From contig NZ_JBDKXB010000007.1 of assembly GCF_041197575.1 (NCBI RefSeq), forward strand, positions 1-64,000: 64,000 bases of DNA. The letters are read 5' to 3'. Source of the DNA: Thioalkalicoccus limnaeus. GTDB taxonomy: Bacteria; Pseudomonadota; Gammaproteobacteria; Chromatiales; Chromatiaceae. Below the pieces are notes generated by a model. That model saw only the letters and a program-made list of their open reading frames with translations. It had not been told where the DNA came from and made no database searches. Numbering within the stretch: the first letter of the stretch is position 1; every line of letters begins with the position of its first letter. This document shows positions 53,377 to 62,370 of this stretch, one piece after another. The translations under genes were made by a program, and so were the position numbers.

Positions 53377-54183
53377 ATGCAACGGAACTTGATGACCCGA
53401 GCACTCGCTTTGTCATTTTCTGCCTTGGCCTTCGCGGCCGCCAGTTCGGCTCAGGCCCATTTCCAGGTCCTCTATCCGTCGGCGCACCTCTTGGACGAGC
53501 CGGCCAAGGTCGAGCTGCGGCTGGTCTTCGGGCATCCGCTGGACAACGGTCATGTCATGGAGATGGGGGAGCCGGTCGACTTCTTCGTCGCGTTCCGCGG
53601 CCAACGGACGGATCTCAAGGGTGCGCTGGAACCGATCACCTGGAAGGGACCAGAAAACCAAGCGCGTGGCTATCGGGTCAGTCACCAGGTCACGCGCAAC
53701 GGTGACTACATCTTCGCGCTGGTGCCGGCCCCGTACTACGAGGCCACCGAGGACGCCTTCATCCAGCAGATCACGAAGACCTATCTCAACAAAGGCGGCA
53801 TGCCGACCGATTGGAACGAGCCGCTGGGTCTGCCGGCCGAGATCGTCCCGATGAACATGCCGACCCAGGTGCTGGCCGGCGGGACCTTCACTGGTCAAGT
53901 CCTGACCGAGGGCAAGCCGGCCGCCGGGATCGAATGCGAGGTCGAGTTCATCAACACCGAGGTCGACATCGCGAACAACGCGTTCGGCCAGGGCACACTT
54001 GTCGAACCGCCGTCGATGCCGATCGTGACCTTCACCGATGCCAACGGTTTCTTCACCTTCGGCATCCCGAGGCCCGGCATCTGGGGCTTCGCTTGCCTGG
54101 GTGCGGGTCCCGAGACCGAGTACGAGGGCAAGGAATTGTCGCAGGACGCTGTGCTCTGGGTGCAGGCGATCGAGTTGAAGTAG
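53377..54183 (+). CDS. DUF4198 (NikK-like) secreted protein
   Basis: 268 residues from the ATG at 53377. Signal peptide with AXA site SAQA; the mature chain would start with His28 in HFQVLYPSAHLL. DUF4198 features: EPVDFFVAFRGQRTDLKGAL, GDYIFALVPAPYYEATEDAF, GGTFTGQVLTEGKPAAGIEC and FTDANGFFTFGIPRPGIWGF. In some bacteria this family (NikK) assists ECF nickel/cobalt transporters, but no NikM/Q/O gene is here. The feo operon next door suggests ferrous iron or another divalent metal. Confidence 0.8.
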   Translation: MQRNLMTRALALSFSALAFAAASSAQAHFQVLYPSAHLLDEPAKVELRLVFGHPLDNGHVMEMGEPVDFFVAFRGQRTDLKGALEPITWKGPENQARGYRVSHQVTRNGDYIFALVPAPYYEATEDAFIQQITKTYLNKGGMPTDWNEPLGLPAEIVPMNMPTQVLAGGTFTGQVLTEGKPAAGIECEVEFINTEVDIANNAFGQGTLVEPPSMPIVTFTDANGFFTFGIPRPGIWGFACLGAGPETEYEGKELSQDAVLWVQAIELK

Positions 54184-54342
54184 CCTGTTTGATGCGGTGC
54201 CGGTTGGTGGTCTCGGTGGGCCACCGGCCAGCGCCGCGACGGGGCACTTCTTGACGCGGTAGGATTTCCCGCCCACAGTCGCGGTTGATTTCGCGGGCCG
54301 GACATCCAGATGCGGGCCATCTGGATTGATTAGGATGCCCTT

Positions 54343-55038
54343 GTGTCGACCCTGTCTGTGATCATCCCGACCCGTGCCCTGGGGCCACACCTGGATCAGC
54401 TCCTCGCGAGCTGTCGCGATTGCCTGCCGGACGCGGAACGGATCCTGGTCGTGGCCGACCTGGGTTCCGCCCAGATCGAACGTGAAATGGATGCCACGCG
54501 GTGGCTCGATGGACAGACCCGCATCCTTTATGGCCCACCGGGACGCGGGCCGCAGTGCAATCTCGGTGCGCGGGCCGCGCGCGGCGATCTGCTGTTCTTT
54601 CTCCATGACGATAGCCGTTTGCCGATCGACGCCTGGACCCTGATCGAACGGCTGTTCGTCGAGCATGGCGTCCATCTGGCCTGTTTCCGTCTGCGCTTTG
54701 ACGACCCTCACTGGCTGCTTGCGGTCTACGGGTGGTTTTCGCGGTTCGACTCGTTGCTGACGAGCTTCGGTGATCAGGGGATCCTGGTTCGCCGGAGCCT
54801 GTTCGACGCGCTCGGCGGTTTTCCCGACTGGCCGTTGTTCGAGGATGTCGACTTCCTGCGCCGGGCGCGCCGCGCGACCTCGATTCGCAAGCTCCCCGCG
54901 ACCATCACGACCTCGGCGGCGCGGTATCTCGCTCGTGGTCGGGTGCGCCAGCAGCTCTTCAATGGCTGGCTGATCCTGCTCTATCTGCTCGGGACCGCGC
55001 CGGGTCGTCTTGCCGCCGCCTACGAGAGGCGTCGATGA
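54343..55038 (+). CDS. Family 2 glycosyltransferase (TIGR04283-like)
   Basis: 231 residues, GTG start. GT-A fold: LSVIIPTRALGPHLDQLLAS, GPPGRGPQCNLGARAARGDL, and FFLHDDSRLP holding the DXD-type acid pair; GFPDWPLFEDVDFLRRARR. Matches the short glycosyltransferases often placed with rSAM/seleno-domain genes. Sugar and acceptor unknown. Overlaps the next gene by 4 bases. Confidence 0.82.
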   Translation: MSTLSVIIPTRALGPHLDQLLASCRDCLPDAERILVVADLGSAQIEREMDATRWLDGQTRILYGPPGRGPQCNLGARAARGDLLFFLHDDSRLPIDAWTLIERLFVEHGVHLACFRLRFDDPHWLLAVYGWFSRFDSLLTSFGDQGILVRRSLFDALGGFPDWPLFEDVDFLRRARRATSIRKLPATITTSAARYLARGRVRQQLFNGWLILLYLLGTAPGRLAAAYERRR

Positions 55039-55799
55039 CGATCGATCTGTGGATCGGGCTCCTGGTGCTGATGGTCCTATTCGCGTTGGAAGGCTTGATT
55101 CCTTTCTATGCACCAGGTCCGGGACGTCTGGCCCACGCGGGTCGCAACCTGACGCTGGCGCTCGCGAGCGGCGTGGTCGGCGCCTTGCTCGCCCCTTTGG
55201 TGGTGCTCGCAACCGAGGTGGCCCGTCAGCAAGGCTGGGGGCTGCTTCATAGCATCGCGTGGCCGGGTCCGGCGGGGCTGATCGTCGGGGTCCTGCTCTT
55301 CGATCTCTGGATGTACTGGTGGCATCGCGCGAACCATGAGATCCGGCTCCTGTGGCGCTTGCACCGTGTCCATCACACGGATCCGCACATGGATTCGACG
55401 ACGGCCTTGCGCTTCCACCCGGGCGAGATCCTGTTGTCGACACTGCTCAATTGCCTGGTGATCCTGGCCTTGGGGCTCGGCCTCGAAGGGCTTATCCTCT
55501 ATCAGTCCTCGATGATCGCCGTGATCCTGTTCCACCATAGCAACCTGCGGCTGCCAGCCAGGATCGACCGCCTGTTGCGGCTCGTCATCGTGCCGCCGTC
55601 GATGCATCGTGTCCATCATTCGCAGATCCCGACCGAGACGAACTCGAATTACGGAACCCTGCTGTCGCTGTGGGACCGGCTCTTCGGGACCTTCCGCCTG
55701 CGCGAGGACCTCGCGCAGATCCGTTTCGGTATCGGCCGCTACGGCGAACCCGAGTGGCAGAGGCCGCGGCGATTGCTGATGCTGCCCTTTCGCGAGTAA
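55035..55799 (+). CDS. Sterol desaturase/fatty acid hydroxylase family protein
   Basis: 254 residues in the membrane. Helices near 5-22, 35-58 and 75-95. Histidine boxes for a diiron site: WWHRANHEIRLLWRLHRVHH, LRFHPGEI, FHHSNLRLP and MHRVHHSQIPTETNSNYG. Probable oxygen-dependent lipid hydroxylase. Coupled to the glycosyltransferase gene upstream, suggesting lipid or sterol/hopanoid modification. Confidence 0.88.
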   Translation: MTIDLWIGLLVLMVLFALEGLIPFYAPGPGRLAHAGRNLTLALASGVVGALLAPLVVLATEVARQQGWGLLHSIAWPGPAGLIVGVLLFDLWMYWWHRANHEIRLLWRLHRVHHTDPHMDSTTALRFHPGEILLSTLLNCLVILALGLGLEGLILYQSSMIAVILFHHSNLRLPARIDRLLRLVIVPPSMHRVHHSQIPTETNSNYGTLLSLWDRLFGTFRLREDLAQIRFGIGRYGEPEWQRPRRLLMLPFRE

Positions 55800-55805
55800 A
55801 CCAAC

Positions 55806-56183
55806 ATGACGACGGATCCGATCAAGGGTTTGCTGTTCGTCTACAACGCCGACAGCGGCCTGTTCAACACCCTCGCCGACATCGGCCACAAGATGTTTTC
55901 ACCGCAGACCTATTCGTGTCAGTTGTGTGCGATCACGCATGGCTTGCTGACCGAAAAGGCCGCATGGCGCGAGTTCATCGGTTCGCTCGAGGTGCCGTGC
56001 GAGTTTCTGCACCGCGATGAGCTGCGTCGGCGCGAGCCGGATCTGGAAATCGACCTGCCCGCGGTGCTGCGGATCACCGACGATGGGTTGCGCGTCTGCA
56101 TCGATGCGTCGACGCTGCGAGGTTGCCGCGATCTCGATGCGTTGAAGGGCAAGATCCAGCGTCTGTGTCTCGGGCGGCGTTGA
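55806..56183 (+). CDS. Conserved protein of unknown function
   Basis: 125 residues, 6 bases after the hydroxylase gene. Most notable is the start GLLFVYNADSGLFNTLADIG then FSPQTYSCQLCAITHG with a CXXC pair. I recall similar short proteins in many proteobacteria but no named domain. No signal peptide or membrane helix. Probably in the same operon as the two genes before it. Confidence 0.7.
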   Translation: MTTDPIKGLLFVYNADSGLFNTLADIGHKMFSPQTYSCQLCAITHGLLTEKAAWREFIGSLEVPCEFLHRDELRRREPDLEIDLPAVLRITDDGLRVCIDASTLRGCRDLDALKGKIQRLCLGRR

Positions 56184-56221
56184 CCGGATGTCGATCCGTG
56201 GCATGCGCTGTCGATGACGCT

Positions 56222-57193
56222 CTAGGTTTGAAGGCTGGACGCATTGTACGGCCCAAGAAACCGCTCTCCATTGAAATGAATCAAATGCGATGGTGCGTCA
56301 GCGACCCATACCTCTGTTTCCCAGGCGATTTCGGGCAGGTATCGGGCCATGATCGCGCGATTCGGGAAAGCAGTCACATAGATCAGACCGGCAGTCGTCG
56401 TCCCCGCAAACAGCATGGTGAGCTCGGCGTATCGCTTGCCGTCGACCGGCCCGTGGCTGGTAACGGCCTCCACCAGCAGAAGCCAGTTCCTTGCGGTGTA
56501 GTGCAGAACCACATCAGGCATCTTGCCATGAGCATCCACCTTGCCGCCAAGCTCGGCGAGCAGGGCGGCATCGAAATAGCCCCACTTGTCGCCAGTGTCC
56601 CCGGCGTAGACCAAGACGCTGCCTGGCGCAAAGCGCGGTGCGAAGTCCTCAATGATCGCCACGATCAGTTCGCTATGCTCGCCGGGGCTGAGGGTGATTT
56701 GCTTCCCTGGTGCAATCTCGACGGGGATACGTTTTTGCTGGCGCTCTTTGGCATAGCGGGCCGCCAATGTTTCGCGTTCGGCAAGATAGCTCGACAGGTT
56801 TTTGCGCCACTTCGGCGTGCCGAAGGTACGCAGCAAAGCAAGTGCGGCCGGTTCGATTTGATAGACGGCCTTGGGACTATTCACCGCCCGATCTGGTTTG
56901 TCGGGGTTGTACAGCGCGAGACCGGCATCCACGAACTGATGCATGGTCTGCCGCCGTACCGTCTCGCGGGTGTTCGGCGCATAGTCCTTGTCATAGTGCT
57001 CCCTCGCCCAATCCATGATGGGCGTGATGCCCAAAAGCGGATTTTCGGAATGGACCCACATCTTGCCTGGCGTGAGGTTCAGCAGGGCGAGCAGGCAGAG
57101 GGCCGAACGCTCGTTTTGCTGCGCTCTCGGAAGGCCCAGGGAAGCGAGGATTTGCAGCGCGGCGGCAATATGGTCGTTCTTGTTGTTCGTCAT
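56222..57193 (-). CDS. BsuBI/PstI-family type II restriction endonuclease
   Basis: 323 residues from the ATG at 57193. N-terminal helical region (RAQQNERSALCLLALLNLTP; HYDKDYAPNTRETVRRQTMH), then the catalytic half with VYAGDTGDKWGYFDAALLAE, MPDVVLHYTARNWLLLVEAV and SHGPVDGKRYAELTMLFAG, hallmark of the BsuBI/PstI family. Expected target CTGCAG by homology only. Overlaps the methylase stop by 4 bases, so it is translated after it. GC content and codon use look lower than in neighbours, a sign of transfer. Confidence 0.9.
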   Translation of the reverse strand: MTNNKNDHIAAALQILASLGLPRAQQNERSALCLLALLNLTPGKMWVHSENPLLGITPIMDWAREHYDKDYAPNTRETVRRQTMHQFVDAGLALYNPDKPDRAVNSPKAVYQIEPAALALLRTFGTPKWRKNLSSYLAERETLAARYAKERQQKRIPVEIAPGKQITLSPGEHSELIVAIIEDFAPRFAPGSVLVYAGDTGDKWGYFDAALLAELGGKVDAHGKMPDVVLHYTARNWLLLVEAVTSHGPVDGKRYAELTMLFAGTTTAGLIYVTAFPNRAIMARYLPEIAWETEVWVADAPSHLIHFNGERFLGPYNASSLQT

Positions 57194-58674
57194 TCGGTCA
57201 GGGTTCTTAGCTGGGCGTCGATCTCGTCTTGCGTCAAGACCCCCTGCTGCATGGCCCATGTCCCGAGCCGCACCAAGGCGCTGCGGCTCGGAAACCTCAT
57301 CAGCTTCAGGTCGGTGGCGTTGACTTGGGTGTGGCCGTTGAATCGCCGGAAATGCTCGTCGACTGCGGTTGTGTTAAGGAATACGGCTAGCCCACGGGCC
57401 AAGGGCTCGGGCAAGCCGCGTTTGTTTTCGTGGAAGACGTTGAGATGGTTCTCAAAGCCCAGCATCGGCGCGGCACCGAACACGCTTGGTTCGACCACGC
57501 TGGCCACGATGCGGCGTTTTTCTTCCTTCGAGGAGAAACGCCGTACCACACAATAGAAGCCGTTCGGATAGAGCCACTTTTCAGTGTCGGGATTGTTCTC
57601 TATGGCGTTGGGCTTCTTCATGTCATCGATAGGCCAAGTGGTCCCGCTGCTGGTGAAATGGCCAGGGTAGAGTAAGGGGACCGTGTTCGACCCAGGGCGG
57701 TCACGCAGGTGGGTTTTCAGCCGGAAGTCGACAATCGGTCCGGTCGATACCTTTATACCAAGTTCGGCCAGCGTGTATCGGATCGCCCGGGATAGTTCGA
57801 TAGCGTTCTTGTCGGGCGAGGTAGGCACATGGATAAACCGCTCGGGGTCGTGTGGGAATACGATCCGTTCGAACGGGTGTTCATGGCTGGTCAGATCGGC
57901 AAAGCTGTCATCGGTCGAGGTCGTAATCATGACCGGCCCTTGTTGACCGCCCCGCTCTAGGCGAATGATGATGTTCTCCTGGAGCACATCATCATCTCTG
58001 AAAGCTCTGCTGCGCGACTCGAACAGGTGCATGTGACGAATTGCCGTCCGTTCGAGGATGAAGTCGCGGAACCGGCGATAATACGGCCCATTGCAGAAGC
58101 TGCGCGGGATAATGGCAACGATCTGCCCGCCGGGTGCGGTGTGAGCTGCGGCTAGCGCAACAAAAGCGCTATAGAGATTCACCGTCTCGATGCCGACCCG
58201 GCGCAAAGCCAATCGGTGTGCAGAATGGCTGTTGATTTTCTTGTAAGGCGGGTTGAGGATCGCGTGCGTGTAGGGATCTAAGGGTCTTGAAAACAGATCG
58301 CCCGACAGTGAATCGACCGCGGCATGTATAAAATCCTCCTTATGGATATTTCCGACGAAATCGCCCCTGTGGCTGTAAGTGTCGAGCGTTTGCGATAAGT
58401 GGCTAACCAAAGTACGATCAAGCTCGAAGGCGTCCACCTCCACGCGCCGAAAGTGAAACCCGCCACCCCGCCATCGATCCAAAAAAGCCGCAGATAACGA
58501 ACCGATTCCTGCCCCGGCGTCCAAGAGGCGACAAACCCCGTTCGCATCCGGGAAAAGGCTTGCCATGAATGCTGCTGTTTTTTCAGGCGTAAAGAACTGA
58601 CCGAGCAGCGACTTGGTTCTTGCCTCGGTACTCTTGGAAAGTTGCAACCTCTTCTGTTCAACCGCTGATTGCAT
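57190..58674 (-). CDS. BsuBI-type DNA adenine methyltransferase
   Basis: 494 residues. Start at 58674 is fixed by AGGAGG seven bases upstream. SAM region LLGQFFTPEKTAAFMASLF and CRLLDAGAGIGSLSAAFLD; catalytic NPPY in AILNPPYKKINSHSAHRL (N6-adenine type); C-terminal recognition part with YPNGFYCVVRRFSSKEEKRR. It protects the host from the nuclease encoded next. Contains AT-rich stretches (58320-58350) unlike the chromosome around it. Confidence 0.92.
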   Translation of the reverse strand: MQSAVEQKRLQLSKSTEARTKSLLGQFFTPEKTAAFMASLFPDANGVCRLLDAGAGIGSLSAAFLDRWRGGGFHFRRVEVDAFELDRTLVSHLSQTLDTYSHRGDFVGNIHKEDFIHAAVDSLSGDLFSRPLDPYTHAILNPPYKKINSHSAHRLALRRVGIETVNLYSAFVALAAAHTAPGGQIVAIIPRSFCNGPYYRRFRDFILERTAIRHMHLFESRSRAFRDDDVLQENIIIRLERGGQQGPVMITTSTDDSFADLTSHEHPFERIVFPHDPERFIHVPTSPDKNAIELSRAIRYTLAELGIKVSTGPIVDFRLKTHLRDRPGSNTVPLLYPGHFTSSGTTWPIDDMKKPNAIENNPDTEKWLYPNGFYCVVRRFSSKEEKRRIVASVVEPSVFGAAPMLGFENHLNVFHENKRGLPEPLARGLAVFLNTTAVDEHFRRFNGHTQVNATDLKLMRFPSRSALVRLGTWAMQQGVLTQDEIDAQLRTLTE

Positions 58675-58717
58675 GATTGAGCCTCCTTTCTGCGCCCCAT
58701 CGCCGGGTATGAACGGC

Positions 58718-58773
58718 TGCACATGAGCGCAGTCCGCCCCGTGCCGTTGTGCATGCTCGCCATGCACATGAGC
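58718..58773 (-). promoter_or_regulatory. Repeats upstream of the R-M operon
   Basis: An 11-base direct repeat TGCACATGAGC at 58718-58728 and 58763-58773, and a perfect inverted repeat TGTGCATG/CATGCACA at 58748-58755/58761-58768 (five-base spacer). They lie 45-100 bases before the methylase start and may be an operator. No controller (C) protein gene was found. Confidence 0.45.
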
Positions 58774-58818
58774 CGATCGGGCGAAGGTCCACTCGCGGGC
58801 TAAACCGGCTCAGGGTGG

Positions 58819-58833
58819 CGGGCCGAAGGCCCG
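58819..58833 (-). terminator. Hairpin after gatB
   Basis: CGGGCC-GAA-GGCCCG, a 6-bp stem two bases past the gatB stop. Possible terminator of gatCAB; no U-run. Confidence 0.4.
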
Positions 58834-58834
58834 A

Positions 58835-60286
58835 TCAAGGCGCCAGCTTGTGCCTTAAGATCTCGTTGACCTGTTGCGGATTCGCCTTGCCCTGGGTCTG
58901 CTTCATGACCTGACCGACGAAGAAGCCGAAGACCTTGTCCTTGCCTGCCCGGTATTGTTCGACTTGGGCTGGGTTCGCGGCGAGGATCGCGTCGATCAGG
59001 GATTCGATCGCGCCGCTGTCGGTGATCTGTTGCAGTCCCTTCGCGGCGATGATCGCATCGGCATCGCCCTCGCGGCGCCAGATGGCCTCGAAGACCTGTT
59101 TGGCGATCTTCCCGGAGATGGTCCCGTCGCGGACACGCACGAGCAGACCGGCGAGCAGCGCCGCCGTGACCGGGCCGCTGTCGATCTCGAGGCCGGCCTT
59201 GTTGAGGGCCGCGGCCAGTTCGCCGTTGATCCAGTTGGCGGCGAGTTTCGCGTCACCGCAGGTGCCCGCGACGGCTTCGAAATAGTCCGCGAGCTCGCGG
59301 CTGGTCGTCAGAAGCCCCGCGTCGTAGCTGGACAGGCCGTGGTCGCGTTGGAAGCGGTCGCGGCGCGCGTCGGGCAGTTCCGGCAGGTCGGCGGTCGCCT
59401 CGTCGACGAAGGCTGCGTCGATGACCAATGGCAGCAGGTCCGGGTCCGGGAAATAGCGGTAATCGTTGGCCTCTTCTTTGCTGCGCATCGACCGGGTTTC
59501 GTCACGCTCGGCGTCGTACAGGCGCGTTTCCTGGACGATACGCCCGCCACCCTCGGTGATCTCGATCTGCCGCGCGGCCTCGAAGACCAGTGCGCGCTCG
59601 AGGAAGCGAAACGAATTGATGTTCTTGATCTCGGTGCGGGTGCCGAGACGCGTCTCGCCGACCGGCCGGATCGAGATATTCGCGTCGATGCGGAATGAGC
59701 CTTCCTGCATGTTGCCGTCGCTGATGCCGATCCAACGGACGATCTGATGGATCTTGCGGGCGTAGGCTGCGGCCTCGGCCGGTGAGCGCAGATCCGGTTC
59801 CGAGACGATCTCGAGCAGCGGCGTGCCGGCCCGGTTCAAATCGATCCCGGTCAGGCCGTGGAAGTCCTCATGCAGTGACTTGCCGGCGTCCTCCTCGAGG
59901 TGAGCGCGCGTGACGCCGATCGTCTTGACCGATCCGTCGCCGAGTGTGATCTCGACTTGGCCGCGGCCGACGACCGGCCGTTCGTACTGGCTGATCTGAT
60001 AGCCCTTCGGCAGGTCCGGATAGAAGTAGTTCTTGCGCGCGAACACGGAAGTTCCGGCGATCTCGGCGCCGATCGCCCGGCCGAAGCGGATCGCGAGACG
60101 GACCGCCTCGCGGTTGAGGACCGGCAGCACGCCGGGCAGGCCCAGGTCGATCGCGCAGGCCTGGGTGTTGGGTGCGGCGCCAAAGGTCGTCGGCGCGCCG
60201 GAGAAGATCTTGGAGCGGGTCGCGAGCTGGGTGTGGATCTCCAGCCCGATCACGGTTTCCCATGCCATGTCGTGGATCTCGGTCAT
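58835..60286 (-). CDS. gatB: Aspartyl/glutamyl-tRNA amidotransferase subunit B
   Basis: 483 residues. TVIGLEIHTQLATRSKIFSG, then FFYPDLPKGYQ-type motif (NYFYPDLPKGYQISQYERPV), HLEEDAGKSLHE, GIDLNRAGTPLLEIVSEPDL and the C-terminal YqeY-like tail ending VMKQTQGKANPQQVNEILRH. It activates mischarged Glu-tRNAGln/Asp-tRNAAsn for amidation. ATG at 60286 overlaps the gatA stop (ATGA). Confidence 0.97.
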   Translation of the reverse strand: MTEIHDMAWETVIGLEIHTQLATRSKIFSGAPTTFGAAPNTQACAIDLGLPGVLPVLNREAVRLAIRFGRAIGAEIAGTSVFARKNYFYPDLPKGYQISQYERPVVGRGQVEITLGDGSVKTIGVTRAHLEEDAGKSLHEDFHGLTGIDLNRAGTPLLEIVSEPDLRSPAEAAAYARKIHQIVRWIGISDGNMQEGSFRIDANISIRPVGETRLGTRTEIKNINSFRFLERALVFEAARQIEITEGGGRIVQETRLYDAERDETRSMRSKEEANDYRYFPDPDLLPLVIDAAFVDEATADLPELPDARRDRFQRDHGLSSYDAGLLTTSRELADYFEAVAGTCGDAKLAANWINGELAAALNKAGLEIDSGPVTAALLAGLLVRVRDGTISGKIAKQVFEAIWRREGDADAIIAAKGLQQITDSGAIESLIDAILAANPAQVEQYRAGKDKVFGFFVGQVMKQTQGKANPQQVNEILRHKLAP

Positions 60287-61737
60287 GCGTAGCCGGCCGG
60301 CGTGGCCAGGTGCCAATCGGTCTCGCGTTGCAACCGGTGGGCCAGGTTCAGCAGACGCGCCTCGTCGAAATGGTGGCCGATCAATTGAAGCCCGACCGGC
60401 AGCCCGTTCGCGGGCGCGATCGGGATCGACAGCGCCGGCAGACCGGCGAGGTTCGCGGCGATCGTATAGATGTCGTTCAGGTACATGGCCACCGGGTCGT
60501 CGAGCTTCGCGCCGAGCGGAAAGGCCGGCGACGGCGTGGTGGGGCCGGCGATCACATCGACCTGCTCGAAGGCCCGGCGGAAATCGTCTGCGATCAGGCG
60601 CCGGATCTGCTGCGCCTTCAGGTAGTAGGCGTCGTAATAGCCGGCAGAGAGCACATAGGTGCCGATCATGATGCGGCGCTTGACCTCGGCGCCGAAGCCC
60701 TCGGCGCGTGAACGCTCGTAAAGGTCGACGAGATCGCGCGGGTCGGCGCAGCGATGGCCGAAGCGCACGCCATCGTAGCGGGCCAGGTTCGACGAGCACT
60801 CGGCTGGCGCCACCACGTAGTAGACGGGTACCGACAAGGGGCTGTTCGGCAGACTGATCCGATGGAGCGTGGCGCCGAGCCGGCGGTATTCGTCGAGCGC
60901 CGTCTCGACCGCCGCGGCGACGCCGGCATCGAGCCCGGCGCCGAAGTACTCGTCGGGCAGGCCGATGCGCACGCCGGTCAGGTCGGCATCGAGGTCGGCG
61001 CCATAGTCGGGGACCGGGACCTCGGCGCTCGTCGAATCCCGCGGATCGAAGCCGCTCATCGCGGTCAGCAATGCCGCCGCGTCGGCCGCCGTGCGGGCCA
61101 TCGGACCGGCCTGATCGAGGCTCGAGGCGAACGCGATCAGGCCCCAACGGGATACGCGCCCGTAGGTCGGCTTGAGCCCGGTGATGCCGCAGAAGGCGGC
61201 CGGCTGACGGATCGAGCCGCCGGTGTCGGTGCCGGTCGCGGCCGCGCACAGCCGCGCCGCGACCGCCGCTGCCGAGCCACCGGAGGAGCCGCCGGGGACC
61301 CGGTCGGTAGCCCACGGATTGCGGACCGGTCCGTAGAAGCTGGTTTCGTTCGACGAGCCCATCGCGAACTCGTCCATATTGGTCTTGCCGAGGACCACGG
61401 CACCGGCCTGCGCGAGGCGTTCGACGACGGTCGCGTCATAGGGTGCGACGAAGTTGTCGAGCATCCGCGACCCGCAGCTGGTCTTCAGCCCGTCGGTGCA
61501 CAGGATGTCCTTGTGGGCGATCGGGATACCGGTCAGCGGTCCGGCGTCGCCGGCCGCGAGCCGCTGGTCGGCCCGCCGTGCCGCGTCGAGGGCCTGGTCC
61601 GCTGCGACGGTGACGAAGCAGTTGAGGCTGGCGTCGAGGCGCTCGATCCGTGCCAGGTAATGGCGGGTCAGTTCTTCGCTCGAATAACGGCGAGCGCGCA
61701 GGTCGTCGGCTAGCTCGATGAGGGTCTTGTCATGCAT
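60283..61737 (-). CDS. gatA: Aspartyl/glutamyl-tRNA amidotransferase subunit A
   Basis: 484 residues, amidase signature family. Ser-cisSer-Lys triad: Lys76 in IPIAHKDILC, Ser151 in GGSSGGSAAAVA and Ser175 in GTDTGGSIRQPAA. Releases ammonia from glutamine for GatB. 58 bases after gatC. Confidence 0.97.
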   Translation of the reverse strand: MHDKTLIELADDLRARRYSSEELTRHYLARIERLDASLNCFVTVAADQALDAARRADQRLAAGDAGPLTGIPIAHKDILCTDGLKTSCGSRMLDNFVAPYDATVVERLAQAGAVVLGKTNMDEFAMGSSNETSFYGPVRNPWATDRVPGGSSGGSAAAVAARLCAAATGTDTGGSIRQPAAFCGITGLKPTYGRVSRWGLIAFASSLDQAGPMARTAADAAALLTAMSGFDPRDSTSAEVPVPDYGADLDADLTGVRIGLPDEYFGAGLDAGVAAAVETALDEYRRLGATLHRISLPNSPLSVPVYYVVAPAECSSNLARYDGVRFGHRCADPRDLVDLYERSRAEGFGAEVKRRIMIGTYVLSAGYYDAYYLKAQQIRRLIADDFRRAFEQVDVIAGPTTPSPAFPLGAKLDDPVAMYLNDIYTIAANLAGLPALSIPIAPANGLPVGLQLIGHHFDEARLLNLAHRLQRETDWHLATPAGYA

Positions 61738-61795
61738 CGGGATCGCGTCCGTCGCGAGAGGTCTTGACTGGGTTGGGCAGCGCGGAGCGCAGTGG

Positions 61796-62083
61796 CTACT
61801 CGATGACCTTGGGAACTAGATACAGCCCGTCCTCGGTCAGCGGGGCCACCTTCTGGAACCGGCTGCGCTGATTGGGCTCGCATGGCTCATCGGCACGCAG
61901 CCGCTGGACCATGTCGAGCGGGTGGGCAAGCGGTGCGATGCCGGACGTGTCGACCCGGTCCATCCGAGCGACCAGGTCGAGGATACTGGTCAGTTCGGTC
62001 GCGTAGCCACGCGCGTCGTCGTCGGAGATCGCGAGCCGGGCGAGATCGGCGATCTTCGCAATGTCGGAAGGGGTCAAGGACAT
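61796..62083 (-). CDS. gatC: Aspartyl/glutamyl-tRNA amidotransferase subunit C
   Basis: 95 residues. SLTPSDIAKIADLARLAISD and the end FQKVAPLTEDGLYLVPKVIE are diagnostic. It holds the GatA-GatB complex together. First gene of gatCAB. Confidence 0.96.
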   Translation of the reverse strand: MSLTPSDIAKIADLARLAISDDDARGYATELTSILDLVARMDRVDTSGIAPLAHPLDMVQRLRADEPCEPNQRSRFQKVAPLTEDGLYLVPKVIE

Positions 62084-62324
62084 CTTGTGGATAGCTCGGC
62101 AAAGAAAGGCGAAAACATATCACATTCAGCGCTCACGGGGTCGACGACGGGGCTTTCGTCTTCAGCTGCGATGCTCTCGGGAACGGGCGTCCCTGACCAC
62201 CGCAGCGGGTTACCCGTGGGGCAGCGCGGCGATTCCATCCCACCGCTGGTGCGGCGGTTTTGTGATGCCGTCGGCAACTTCGGCGTGTTCGGTAGCCGAG
62301 CGATCGAATACCGCCGAACGCCGA

Positions 62325-62333
62325 TGGTAAGAT
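62325..62333 (+). promoter_or_regulatory. Extended -10 promoter before the TerD-fusion gene
   Basis: TGGTAAGAT (TAAGAT at 62328-62333) in the 304-base divergent gap after gatC. Transcription would begin about 30 bases before the mini-ORF at 62371. No clear -35. Nothing else is recognised in 62084-62370. Confidence 0.4.
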
Positions 62334-62370
62334 CCCGACCAGTTCTCTGACCGCTGGGCCAGGGGGATTC

